Below are positions 22,835-30,452 of a stretch of 40,800 nucleotides of DNA, one piece after another. Position 1 is the first letter of the stretch. The number at the start of each line of letters is the position of its first letter. The stretch is from Microcaldota archaeon (lineage in GTDB: Archaea > Micrarchaeota > Micrarchaeia > Micrarchaeales > CABMGC01): positions 1 through 40,800 of the forward strand of contig DAHWIK010000027.1 of assembly GCA_027345185.1 (NCBI GenBank), written 5' to 3'. Position numbers and translations under genes: made by a program. The notes below the pieces were generated by a model. It did not search any database. It worked only from the letters and a program-made list of their open reading frames with translations, and was not told the origin of the DNA.

Positions 22835-24367
22835 TTACGCCTTGACCTTGCGCTTCTTCTGGACTGCTTCTATTCCTGTGTCCACCACCTTGAGTGCTCC
22901 TTCAGCATCAAGCTTCTGGACCTCCATATATCTATGCGAGAGTTGCTCCAGAGACTCGTTCTTTCCTTTGATCATTACGGATATAAGATATATTCTGTCC
23001 TTTTCCAGTTCATGTGCGAGCACCTCATGGCTGACTGTGTCCTGTCCGTCAGTTATGAGTATCACGGTTGGCTGGGGCTCGTCCCTGGCCGTGCCATTTC
23101 TACCTGTTCTTATGTCATGGATTCCTGTGCGCAGTGAATTGTCTATCTTTGTGCCACCGCCAGAGTCCATTGAGCATATCTTCCTTACTGTCTCAAGTCT
23201 GATTCGCCGGTCTTGTCCGGTAACCTTTATCAGCTCGTGGCTGCTATCGTCAAAGAAGCGTAGGTAGAAGTCCCTTCCCTCAGCTCTTGCCATCTCAAAC
23301 AGCTTTAGCGATACTGCCTTTGCCCATACAACCTTCTCTCCGTCCATGCTTCCGGACTTGTCTACAAGGAGGTATATCGGTCCAAAGTTTTCTGGATTGC
23401 CACGAAGGCTGTTTCTCAATCTCCTGTCAAGCCAGTTCATATAGAATTCTTCATCAGAAAGCATGAAGTCTGACATCCGCGCATCGGTTACATTGTCTCC
23501 GAATACGACATCTATCTTCTCACCTGGGCGTTGTATCTTGTACTTTATGGTTCTCTGTATGTCAATCCTTGGCATTCCCTTTACCATTTTGAGTATTTCC
23601 TTTACATCGCTGTTCTTTGCCAAGTTCTCGACCTCTTGCTGGTTTGTATTCTTTGAGCTTTCATTACCTGTTCCTGCCAGCTTGAGCAGAACGTCGAGGG
23701 TCTCAGCCTGCTTCTTTGCCTGCTCTCCAGCTTTAGTTAGAACTCGGATAGGTATATCTCCGTCTCCTTCTTTGTCTCCCGGAGTGGGCTTCTTTTGCTT
23801 GCCATTGCCATCTTCTTTTTCACCGTCTTCGCCTTCCTCGCCTCCTTCTTGAAGAATTATCTGGAGCACCTTCTTAGCGTTTGCTCCTTCTTCACCGCCC
23901 TGGTCCTCGATCCTTTTGAGCTCCTGTATCAGTGACGATGCAAACTCAACTGCTACCCCGCTGCTTATTGTAGGGTTTCTCCTGCTTATCCTTGTAGCCT
24001 CTATTATGTCAGGACAGTCGACGAAGTTGCTTATTATGTCGTGGTGCACCATGCTGCCTGAAAATTCCTCCTGATCCTTGAGATCAAGGTACTGGGCAAG
24101 GGCCAGGAAGTACATGTCTTCTACTATTGCTGGTTTTATCTTCTCTCCGGTGATGTCTTCGACCTTGTTCTGGAGGATCTTTCCCATTATGGTTACGTCA
24201 ATAGATCTGTAATCAACGTTTCTTATGACTCCGTCTACGCTAATTTTCTCAAGATCTTGGACTGCGTCTTTACTGTGGGCTCTCAAGACATCAGAAAGGA
24301 CCTCGCTCGCCTGGTCGCTGGTAGAATCAATACCAAGATCTTCGTAGTCTGAAGGCATATAATTCAT
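22835..24367 (-). CDS. VWA-domain protein (CoxE/ViaA-like partner of MoxR)
   Basis: The 510-residue protein has a helical N-terminal region (about 1-175), a low-complexity acidic Gly/Glu/Lys/Pro linker (about 175-205), more helices, and a C-terminal von Willebrand A domain from about 330. The MIDAS metal site is intact: 'DKSGSM' (about 336-341), the Thr in 'GGGTKID' and the Asp in 'VILITDGQD'. In RavA-ViaA and other MoxR-VWA pairs such a protein binds client proteins for the ATPase. It lies 11 nt downstream of the MoxR gene. There is no signal peptide, so it is cytosolic. The family role is known only broadly (metal or cofactor insertion, complex assembly, membrane stress), and clients here are unknown. 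Confidence 0.9.
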   Translation of the reverse strand: MNYMPSDYEDLGIDSTSDQASEVLSDVLRAHSKDAVQDLEKISVDGVIRNVDYRSIDVTIMGKILQNKVEDITGEKIKPAIVEDMYFLALAQYLDLKDQEEFSGSMVHHDIISNFVDCPDIIEATRISRRNPTISSGVAVEFASSLIQELKRIEDQGGEEGANAKKVLQIILQEGGEEGEDGEKEDGNGKQKKPTPGDKEGDGDIPIRVLTKAGEQAKKQAETLDVLLKLAGTGNESSKNTNQQEVENLAKNSDVKEILKMVKGMPRIDIQRTIKYKIQRPGEKIDVVFGDNVTDARMSDFMLSDEEFYMNWLDRRLRNSLRGNPENFGPIYLLVDKSGSMDGEKVVWAKAVSLKLFEMARAEGRDFYLRFFDDSSHELIKVTGQDRRIRLETVRKICSMDSGGGTKIDNSLRTGIHDIRTGRNGTARDEPQPTVILITDGQDTVSHEVLAHELEKDRIYLISVMIKGKNESLEQLSHRYMEVQKLDAEGALKVVDTGIEAVQKKRKVKA

Positions 24368-24378
24368 CTATTCCGTAT

Positions 24379-25626
24379 TTACTGCCTTTGAACTTCGGTC
24401 AAGTCGTACTTGTTTTTCAGTTCAGCAAACTCGGGCTTGCCCGATTCCCTTATCAGAGACTCGATATCCCTTAGCTGAGTTCCGGCGAAGGACCTTACAT
24501 CTTCAGATACCTCTCTAGATGCTGAGTATGTCCTGAATGTTTCTATGCCCTCTGATATGTGCTCCAGTATGTCTTCGGTTACTGGCATTCCAGGTTCAAG
24601 TATCCTCTTTATGCTGTCCGCGGCGACCTGCAGGTCCATAGTTGTCATTCTGTCCGTTGGTATTATCTGCCTCAGGACAGAGTCCACGTCACCTACCTGC
24701 TCCTCGGTTTCCGGGGCAAGGTATCTCAAGACCCGGAGGTCTTCCATGCTGGCCTCGCTCTTTCCATCAAGAAGCGCAGCAGCTATCACCGCCTTTTGCG
24801 CCATGACCTTTCTCCTGTCGGAAAGCTCTACTCCTGCAATCCTTAGATTCACAAACGCCTCAACAAGTTTGGAAGTTACCTCCCCAGCGGTTCCGTCAGG
24901 CAGCACCAGAGGAAGGACGCTGTCTGCAACCTGGTCAACTAGCCTCCTGAACTCCTTGAAATCCGCAACAGTTATTTCAGGTTTTGTATTTACTCCGTTG
25001 GTCCTTTCAAGGTCTATCGACCTTCCGGCGCGCAACAGTTCTACGGTCTTTCCCAATGCACCCACTGGCTGGACGAATCCCCTGAATAAGAACCTATCAT
25101 ACAGGGCTGCAAGCCTCGGATCTTCGGGCACCAGGTTAGAAGATCCTATCAGTGACCATAATGGTATATCGTAGGCTGTTCCATGGTCATAGAACTTTTT
25201 CTCGTTTATTGCTGAACGCAGAGCGTTTAATAGTATGGAGTTTGCTTCGAACACTTCGTCGAATACTGCAACGTCTGCAGTAAGCAGCGTCCCGTCCGTT
25301 AGCCTAATCAGCTTTCCTTCGTCCTTGAACACCTTGGGGTCAAAGTAACCTAGGACTTCAGAAGTTTCGGTGTCCCTGCTGAGTTGTATGCTGAATACGC
25401 TTCCATCTATGAGCTTGCTGACCTTATTTGTTATCTCTGATTTTGCTGTTCCTGCGCTCCCTATAAGCACGGCATTTCTTCCTAGAAGCAACGCCAATGT
25501 AAGCAGATCTGCCTCGTTGCCTCTGTCTACAAGATTCCTGGACAACTGCTTCTCGAATTCTCTAGCCTTAGAAGCAATTTCATGCGCCCTTTCAACTTTT
25601 TCGCCTAATTCTATAACTCTGGCCAT
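24379..25626 (-). CDS. MoxR/RavA-type AAA+ ATPase
   Basis: This 415-residue ATPase probably forms a hexamer that remodels proteins together with the VWA protein downstream. Walker A 'GSAGTAKS' (about 56-63), 'RDTETSEVLGYFDPKVFKDE', Walker B 'VAVFDE' (about 119-124), 'ILLNALRSAINEKKFYD', sensor 1 'IGSSNLVPEDPRLAALYDRF' and the arginine finger region 'LFRGFV' follow the E. coli RavA pattern closely. A helical lid and about 90 residues of C-terminal helices complete it. A TATA box at 25657-25664 lies 31-38 nt before ATG 25626, giving a near-leaderless message that probably covers the next three genes. Confidence 0.93.
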   Translation of the reverse strand: MARVIELGEKVERAHEIASKAREFEKQLSRNLVDRGNEADLLTLALLLGRNAVLIGSAGTAKSEITNKVSKLIDGSVFSIQLSRDTETSEVLGYFDPKVFKDEGKLIRLTDGTLLTADVAVFDEVFEANSILLNALRSAINEKKFYDHGTAYDIPLWSLIGSSNLVPEDPRLAALYDRFLFRGFVQPVGALGKTVELLRAGRSIDLERTNGVNTKPEITVADFKEFRRLVDQVADSVLPLVLPDGTAGEVTSKLVEAFVNLRIAGVELSDRRKVMAQKAVIAAALLDGKSEASMEDLRVLRYLAPETEEQVGDVDSVLRQIIPTDRMTTMDLQVAADSIKRILEPGMPVTEDILEHISEGIETFRTYSASREVSEDVRSFAGTQLRDIESLIRESGKPEFAELKNKYDLTEVQRQ

Positions 25627-25656
25627 ACAATTATCCCTACTAAAGATGCTATTCCC

Positions 25657-25664
25657 ATATAAAA
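25657..25664 (-). promoter_or_regulatory. TATA box of the MoxR-VWA gene run
   Basis: Minus-strand TTTTATAT is centred about 34 nt upstream of the MoxR ATG. A second AT-rich element (ATATTTAAATATAAGG near 25709-25724) lies further up and could be an alternative start site. The rest of the 25627-25908 spacer holds only the divergent Alba promoter. Confidence 0.5.
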
Positions 25665-25813
25665 GTTTTCTCTACAACAATTTGCAACAGCACTAAGAGA
25701 GTCATCTGTCCTTATATTTAAATATTGCTAATCCGTCTCAATTATATTGCAATTTATTGTTATTTTGAAACCACCCTGAAACAGGACCAAAATTCTGAAA
25801 ATTACTCAGCAAG

Positions 25814-25823
25814 GTTTAAATAG
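25814..25823 (+). promoter_or_regulatory. TATA box of the Alba gene
   Basis: GTTTAAATAG lies about 90 nt before ATG 25909 and predicts a leader of about 60-65 nt. That is unusual here, where most genes appear leaderless. The leader ends in AAGGATGAG shortly before the ATG. Confidence 0.45.
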
Positions 25824-25908
25824 AGAGTCGTCCAACTTATTTGTAATTTAGTAGGACTAAAGTCGGTCAGAAAATAACACATACTTAACAAATACAAAGG
25901 ATGAGAAA

Positions 25909-26220
25909 ATGGCAGAACAATACGAAGAAGCAGAGCAATCGGAAAACACCATACCAAGTAACGTAGTCTTGGTGGGAAAGAAGCCACCAATGAATTATGT
26001 GCTGGCAGTAGTGACCCAGTTCAACAACGGAGTCAGCAGCGTGAAGATAAGAGCGAGGGGAAATTCGATATCAAGAGCGGTTGATGTTGCAGAAATCTCA
26101 AGGAACAGGTTCATAACAGATGCAAAAGTGAATGACATTGCAATAGGCTCAGAAGAGATCTCAAATGAGGACGGGACAAGATCAAAGGTAAGTTCGATAG
26201 AGATAACCCTATCAAGATAG
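25909..26220 (+). CDS. albA: Alba family DNA/RNA-binding chromatin protein
   Basis: Alba dimers coat DNA and RNA in many archaea. The 103-residue protein has an acidic N-terminal extension ('[10 protein letters not shown]', about 15 residues) before the Alba fold. The fold is marked by '[20 protein letters not shown]', '[20 protein letters not shown]', then 'EISRNRF' and 'DIAIGSEEI'. The lysine pair in 'GKKP' corresponds to the acetylatable K16/K17 of Sulfolobus Alba. It has its own promoter with a longer leader and is followed by a T-rich terminator, as expected for an abundant single-gene transcript. Confidence 0.96.
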   Translation: MAEQYEEAEQSENTIPSNVVLVGKKPPMNYVLAVVTQFNNGVSSVKIRARGNSISRAVDVAEISRNRFITDAKVNDIAIGSEEISNEDGTRSKVSSIEITLSR

Positions 26221-26225
26221 TATCT

Positions 26226-26256
26226 ATTTTTCCTTTGTTTTTTTCTTTTTTGCTTC
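26226..26256 (+). terminator. T-rich terminator after Alba
   Basis: A run TTTTTCCTTTGTTTTTTTCTTTTTTGCTT begins within 10 nt of the Alba stop. Archaeal RNA polymerase terminates at such oligo-T tracts in the non-template strand. It lies between the convergent Alba and CBS genes. Confidence 0.65.
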
Positions 26257-26269
26257 TAAGCCTGCTTGA

Positions 26270-26635
26270 CTAATGCTTCTTTATGAACTTTACTATGTCT
26301 GTCGAGCTGAGAATTCCGACGCACATCATTGTAAGCTTGTCAGCAACTACAGGAACTCGTACTATACCGTGTCCAATCATGACCTTGAATGCGCTATCAA
26401 GGTCTGAATACGCATATACGAATACAGGATTCCTCATCACCTGTCCCACATTTCCTCCTGATTCCGCATGACTTTTAAGATCCTTGCTTATGACAACTCC
26501 GCATAGCTTCTCCCCATCAAGCACTGGCATGAGGTCCACTTTTGCCGAGCTTGAGAGCTTTACAGCAGAGGCTACTGTTGTAGTTTTTGACACTCCTACG
26601 AAATGTTTCTGCATTATGTCTCTTACCCTTACCAC
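26270..26635 (-). CDS. CBS-domain pair protein
   Basis: Two tandem CBS motifs make one Bateman module that binds adenosine nucleotides such as AMP, ATP or SAM. The first is 'VRDIMQKHFVGVSKTTTVAS' through 'DLMPVLDGEKLCGVVISKDL'. The second is 'VGQVMRNPVFVYAYSDLDSA' through 'RVPVVADK'. There is no attached catalytic domain. The track starts at ATG 26665, but minus-strand TTTTAAAT near 26668 overlaps that start and lies about 33 nt before GTG 26635, which begins right at the first CBS motif. GTG 26635 is therefore preferred and gives 121 aa. The gene diverges from aspS with overlapping promoter regions. Confidence 0.9.
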   Translation of the reverse strand: MVRVRDIMQKHFVGVSKTTTVASAVKLSSSAKVDLMPVLDGEKLCGVVISKDLKSHAESGGNVGQVMRNPVFVYAYSDLDSAFKVMIGHGIVRVPVVADKLTMMCVGILSSTDIVKFIKKH

Positions 26636-26675
26636 GCACTTACAGTATAGGATAGCTGGCAACATTTAAAATTTT

Positions 26676-28001
26676 ATGCCGCATGATAATATCGGTGTTA
26701 TTCTGCCAACCCTGTATAGGTCGCACTACATAAGCCAATTGAATCCTGAGATGGACGGTGATGTGGTAGTTCTGGGAGGGTGGGTGCATGAGGTAAGGAA
26801 CATAGGAAAAATAGTCTTCATACTCCTGAGAGATCACAGCGGGATAGCGCAGGTGATAGGAAAGGAGGGTATTGTTCCTGACGGAGTAATAAAGTCGATG
26901 AACCTCCCAAAGGAGAGCGTGATAATGGTCAAAGGAAAGATCAAGAAGAACGGAGAGAGCAAGAGCGGTTTTGAGATAGTTCCCTCAGAGATAGTCAACC
27001 TGAACCCTCTCGAATCCACAATACCTTTCGAAGTCACAGGGAAGGTACCAGCAGACATAGATGTCAGGCTTGATAACCGATACATAGACCTTAGGAGGCT
27101 TGAGACAACCTCGATATTCAATATACAGTCGACTGTTCTGGGCTCGTTCAGGGACACCATGGTAAAGGAGGGACTTACCGAGATAAGGACCCCTGCACTT
27201 GTAGAGGCTGCGACAGAAGGTGGTGCAGATCTCTTTAAGGTGGAATACTTCGAGAAGAAGGCATTCCTTGCGCAATCTCCCCAACTCTACAAGCAGCTGG
27301 CAGTGATTGGTGGGATGGATAGGGTGTTCATGGTTGTTCCGGTATTCAGGGCTGAGAAGCACAACACGGTTTTTCATCTTAACGAGATAACGCAGATGGA
27401 TGCTGAGATAGGGTTCGCTGACCACAATGATGCGATAAAACTGCTGAAGAAAACAGTAAAGAATATAATAAATGGCGTCTCGAAAAAGAATGCTGAGGAC
27501 CTAAAGCGCCTCGATGTTGTTGAAAGCGAACCTGTGGTAAAGGAGATTACATACAGGAAGGCACTCTCTCTGCTCAATGCGAATGGCCAAAAGATGGAAT
27601 TCGGAGAGGATTTCACAAGGGAACAGGAGGGCACTTTATGCAACGTTCTTGGGGATCTGGTGCTAGTCAAGGAATATCCAAGAAGCGTAAGGGCATTCTA
27701 CAGCATGCCAAACGAAAAGGACACGCAGGTCTGCAACAGCTTCGACCTGCTGTACAAAGGACTTGAGATCTGCAGCGGAGCTCAGAGGATTCACATACCA
27801 GAGATTCTGATCCGGTCGATAAAGGACCACGGACTCGATCCGGACAGCTTCGACTTCTATGTAAGTGCCTTCAAGCAGGGCGCGCCACCTCATGCAGGAT
27901 GGAGCCTAGGCCTTGAAAGAATTACAATGAAACTTACCGGGATGCAGAATATAAGGGAGTGCTGCCTGTTTCCAAGGGACAGAGTTAGGCTTAAACCGTG
28001 A
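26676..28001 (+). CDS. aspS: Aspartyl-tRNA synthetase
   Basis: This class IIb synthetase charges tRNA-Asp. The OB-fold anticodon domain holds 'LGGWVHEVRNIGKIVFILLR'. Motif 2 'VFRAEKHNTVFHLNEITQMD' is of the AspRS rather than AsnRS kind. Motif 3 'GWSLGLERITMKL' and 'NIRECCLFPRDRVRL' end the protein. The 441-residue length is typical of archaeal AspRS without the bacterial insertion. ATG 26676 gives about 15 residues before the conserved 'YRSHY', so a slightly later start is possible. It leads a compact operon with three genes spaced 3-4 nt apart. Whether it also charges tRNA-Asn cannot be judged by eye. Confidence 0.93.
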   Translation: MPHDNIGVILPTLYRSHYISQLNPEMDGDVVVLGGWVHEVRNIGKIVFILLRDHSGIAQVIGKEGIVPDGVIKSMNLPKESVIMVKGKIKKNGESKSGFEIVPSEIVNLNPLESTIPFEVTGKVPADIDVRLDNRYIDLRRLETTSIFNIQSTVLGSFRDTMVKEGLTEIRTPALVEAATEGGADLFKVEYFEKKAFLAQSPQLYKQLAVIGGMDRVFMVVPVFRAEKHNTVFHLNEITQMDAEIGFADHNDAIKLLKKTVKNIINGVSKKNAEDLKRLDVVESEPVVKEITYRKALSLLNANGQKMEFGEDFTREQEGTLCNVLGDLVLVKEYPRSVRAFYSMPNEKDTQVCNSFDLLYKGLEICSGAQRIHIPEILIRSIKDHGLDPDSFDFYVSAFKQGAPPHAGWSLGLERITMKLTGMQNIRECCLFPRDRVRLKP

Positions 28002-28005
28002 TGAC

Positions 28006-28491
28006 ATGGTTGAAATAAAAATTGTTAATATAGATTCAGGAGTAGGCAATCAGATAATAATTGGGCAGGCAGGTTTCATAAAAACGGTTGAGGACCTGTA
28101 TGAGGCTCTGATGGGCGCATCGACGGTAATAAAATTCGGTCTTGCCTTTTCTGAAGCAAGCGGGCCGTGCCTGATAAGAACGGAGGGAAACGATGTTGAG
28201 CTCCAAGGAATTGCAGAGAGAAATGCAATTGAAATTGGGTGTGGCCACACCTTCATAATCATTTTTAAAAACGCATTTCCAATAAACGTAAACAACGCAG
28301 TAAAGGTCGTGCCAGAGGTGGTGAATATATTCTGTTCAACAGCAAATGCTGTCCAGGTTGTTGTAGCAGAGACTGAGCAGGGACGAGGAGTGCTAGGTGT
28401 TATAGATGGATATCTTCCAAAAGGGACAGAAACTATGGATGACAGGTCAAAACGCAAGAAGTTCCTAAGGGATCTGGGATACAAGATGTAA
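28006..28491 (+). CDS. Adenosine-specific kinase family protein
   Basis: This is a conserved archaeal and bacterial family annotated as adenosine-specific kinase (PF04008) from a hyperthermophile structure with bound nucleotide; its physiological role is little studied. The 161 residues match closely: 'SGPCLIRTEGND', 'IGCGHTFIIIFKNAFPINVN', 'VPEVVNIFCSTANAVQVVVA' and 'ETEQGRGVLGVIDGYLPKGTE'. The C-terminal 'KRKKFLRDLGYKM' is also standard. It lies 4 nt after aspS and 3 nt before nth, inside one transcript, which links nucleoside salvage with base repair at least by co-expression. Confidence 0.93.
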   Translation: MVEIKIVNIDSGVGNQIIIGQAGFIKTVEDLYEALMGASTVIKFGLAFSEASGPCLIRTEGNDVELQGIAERNAIEIGCGHTFIIIFKNAFPINVNNAVKVVPEVVNIFCSTANAVQVVVAETEQGRGVLGVIDGYLPKGTETMDDRSKRKKFLRDLGYKM

Positions 28492-28494
28492 TCC

Positions 28495-29151
28495 ATGCAA
28501 TCGAAGCTCCTGAACAACGATGACGCACGAAAGGTTCTACATAAGCTTATAGAGAGCTATCCGGATGCGCACTACTACCTTAATTTCAAGACAGACTTGG
28601 ACCTGATGGTGGCAGCAATAATATCAGCACAGACAAGGGACGAAGTAGTGAATTCGGTAACTCCGGCGCTGTTCAAGAGATATAAGACGATAAACGATTA
28701 TGCAGATTCGAACGAGAAGGAGCTGGCAGTATACATACGCAAGGTTAGCTTTTCAGGGAACAAGGCCAAGAATATAATAAAGACCTGCAAGGCTGTAATG
28801 GATACACACGGCGGAAAGATCCCGAAAAGCATGAAGGATCTGACTGCACTACCAGGAATAGGAAGGAAGACAGCAAATACAATACTGATAAACGCATACG
28901 GAATCGTTGAGGGAATACCTGTGGACACATGGGTGATAAAGCTCTCTGGCAGGATAGGATTGAGCAAGTCGAACAACCCCGAAGACATAGAGCAGGACCT
29001 GATGCAGATATTGGAAAGGAGATACTGGAAGACTATAGCATATGTATTAAAATCACATGGAAAGGCGATATGTCAGTCGCAGATTCCCATATGCAGCATA
29101 TGTATGATAAATAAGCTGTGCCCAAGAAACGGAGTGACTTCAAGCAGATGA
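28495..29151 (+). CDS. nth: Endonuclease III (DNA glycosylase/AP lyase)
   Basis: The enzyme removes oxidised pyrimidines and nicks abasic DNA. The 218-residue protein has the helix-hairpin-helix 'LPGIGRKTAN' (about 119-128) with the catalytic lysine K125, and the catalytic aspartate D144 in 'PVDTWV'; most relatives have His where Trp stands here. The C-terminal 4Fe-4S cluster ligands are intact with spacing C-x6-C-x2-C-x5-C (C193, C200, C203, C209). It is in the aspS operon, 3 nt after the adenosine-kinase gene and 4 nt before endonuclease Q. The Trp might modify lesion recognition, which is inference. Confidence 0.96.
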   Translation: MQSKLLNNDDARKVLHKLIESYPDAHYYLNFKTDLDLMVAAIISAQTRDEVVNSVTPALFKRYKTINDYADSNEKELAVYIRKVSFSGNKAKNIIKTCKAVMDTHGGKIPKSMKDLTALPGIGRKTANTILINAYGIVEGIPVDTWVIKLSGRIGLSKSNNPEDIEQDLMQILERRYWKTIAYVLKSHGKAICQSQIPICSICMINKLCPRNGVTSSR

Positions 29152-29155
29152 TATA

Positions 29156-30415
29156 ATGGAATGCATAGCTGACCTGCACATCCATTCCAAGTATGCAATG
29201 GCATGCAGCGAGCAGTTGACCTTGGAGAACATTGACGCAGCAGCAAGGGAGAAGGGAATAAGGATAATCAGCACTGGAGACTTTACACATCCCAGATGGA
29301 TCTCCGAAATAAAGAACAAGCTGAAAGACAACGGCTGCGGAATGTACTCGCTGAATGGAGGCTCGGAAAGCACAATGTTCGTGCTTGGATCAGAGGTATG
29401 CACTATATTCGAGGACAGAACCGGGAAGACAAGGAGGATACACAACTGCATACTTGCGCCAAGCATAGAGGTAGCAGAGCAGGTTAACTCACACCTATCA
29501 AAGTTCGGAGACCTTGCAAGCGATGGCAGGCCAGTATTGAACAAGATCAGCCCCAGCAAACTTGTTGAGGACCTTTTTAATATAGACAAGAACATATTTG
29601 TATTCCCTGCACATCTGTGGACTCCGTGGTTCGGGGCTCTAGGTGCATTTTCAGGGTTCAATTCCATTGAAGAAGCATACGAGGACCAGTCAAAGCACAT
29701 ATATGCTTACGAGACTGGACTGAGCAGCGATCCGCCGATGAATTGGCGGATATCAAAGCTCGACAAATACGCAATAATATCAGGCAGCGATGCCCATTCC
29801 ATCCCAAAGATGGGAAGAGAGTCAATAATTGCAGATATGGAGAAAAAGGACATGAGTTTTGTAGGGCTAACTGGCAAGATAAAGAGAAAGGAGCTTAAGC
29901 TTACTGTAGAATTCTATCCCGAAGAGGGCAAGTACCATTTTGACGGCCACAGAAACTGCAATGTATCCCTTTCTCCTCAGGCTGCAAAGAGGTATGGAGA
30001 CAGGTGCCCAAAATGCGGGAGAAAGCTGACTATAGGAGTGCTGCACAGGATTGACGATCTTGCGGACAGAGAGGAGGGATATCTGCCAAAAGGAGCGGTT
30101 CCATATGTCCATGCGATACCTTTGCAGGAGGTTATAGCTTACGTGACAAAAAAGAGCCAGACATCTTCATATGTAAAGGTCACATACGCGAAACTAATAC
30201 GTAAATTCGGCACAGAATTCAATGTGTTGATGAAATCATATCCGGAACAGATAGCGGAGGTTGACAGGGAACTTGCCAGGGCAATAAGGATTATCAGGGA
30301 GGACAGAGCCAACGTTGTTCCTGGATATGATGGAGTATTCGGAGTTATAGATATATTCAATGAGGTAAAGGCAAAACAGGATCAAGGAATGCAGAAAAGA
30401 ATAACCGAATTTTAA
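29156..30415 (+). CDS. Endonuclease Q (PHP-domain DNA repair nuclease)
   Basis: EndoQ, known mainly from Thermococcales and some other archaea and bacteria, cuts 5' of uracil, hypoxanthine, xanthine and abasic sites. The PHP metal motifs are visible: 'DLHIHSKYAMAC', 'STGDFTHPRW', 'IHNCILAP', 'FPAHLWTPWFG' and 'ISGSDAHS'. After the PHP domain comes the EndoQ zinc-finger region with 'RNCNVSL' and 'DRCPKCGRKLT', then a helical C-terminal domain ('REEGYLPKGAVPYVHAIPLQ'). The 419-residue length is normal. It is co-transcribed with nth, and rdgB elsewhere in the window handles the same class of deaminated purines. Confidence 0.95.
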   Translation: MECIADLHIHSKYAMACSEQLTLENIDAAAREKGIRIISTGDFTHPRWISEIKNKLKDNGCGMYSLNGGSESTMFVLGSEVCTIFEDRTGKTRRIHNCILAPSIEVAEQVNSHLSKFGDLASDGRPVLNKISPSKLVEDLFNIDKNIFVFPAHLWTPWFGALGAFSGFNSIEEAYEDQSKHIYAYETGLSSDPPMNWRISKLDKYAIISGSDAHSIPKMGRESIIADMEKKDMSFVGLTGKIKRKELKLTVEFYPEEGKYHFDGHRNCNVSLSPQAAKRYGDRCPKCGRKLTIGVLHRIDDLADREEGYLPKGAVPYVHAIPLQEVIAYVTKKSQTSSYVKVTYAKLIRKFGTEFNVLMKSYPEQIAEVDRELARAIRIIREDRANVVPGYDGVFGVIDIFNEVKAKQDQGMQKRITEF

Positions 30416-30452
30416 AAAACAGTTTATATCCCTTTCCTTCAATAAAGATATC

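Noticed and set aside
22479-23267. Plus-strand ORFs in 21362-25174 (for example 22473-23267 and 24545-25174)
   Set aside because: Antisense shadows of the ankyrin-TraB, VWA and MoxR genes, with Ser/Leu-rich translations typical of antisense frames.
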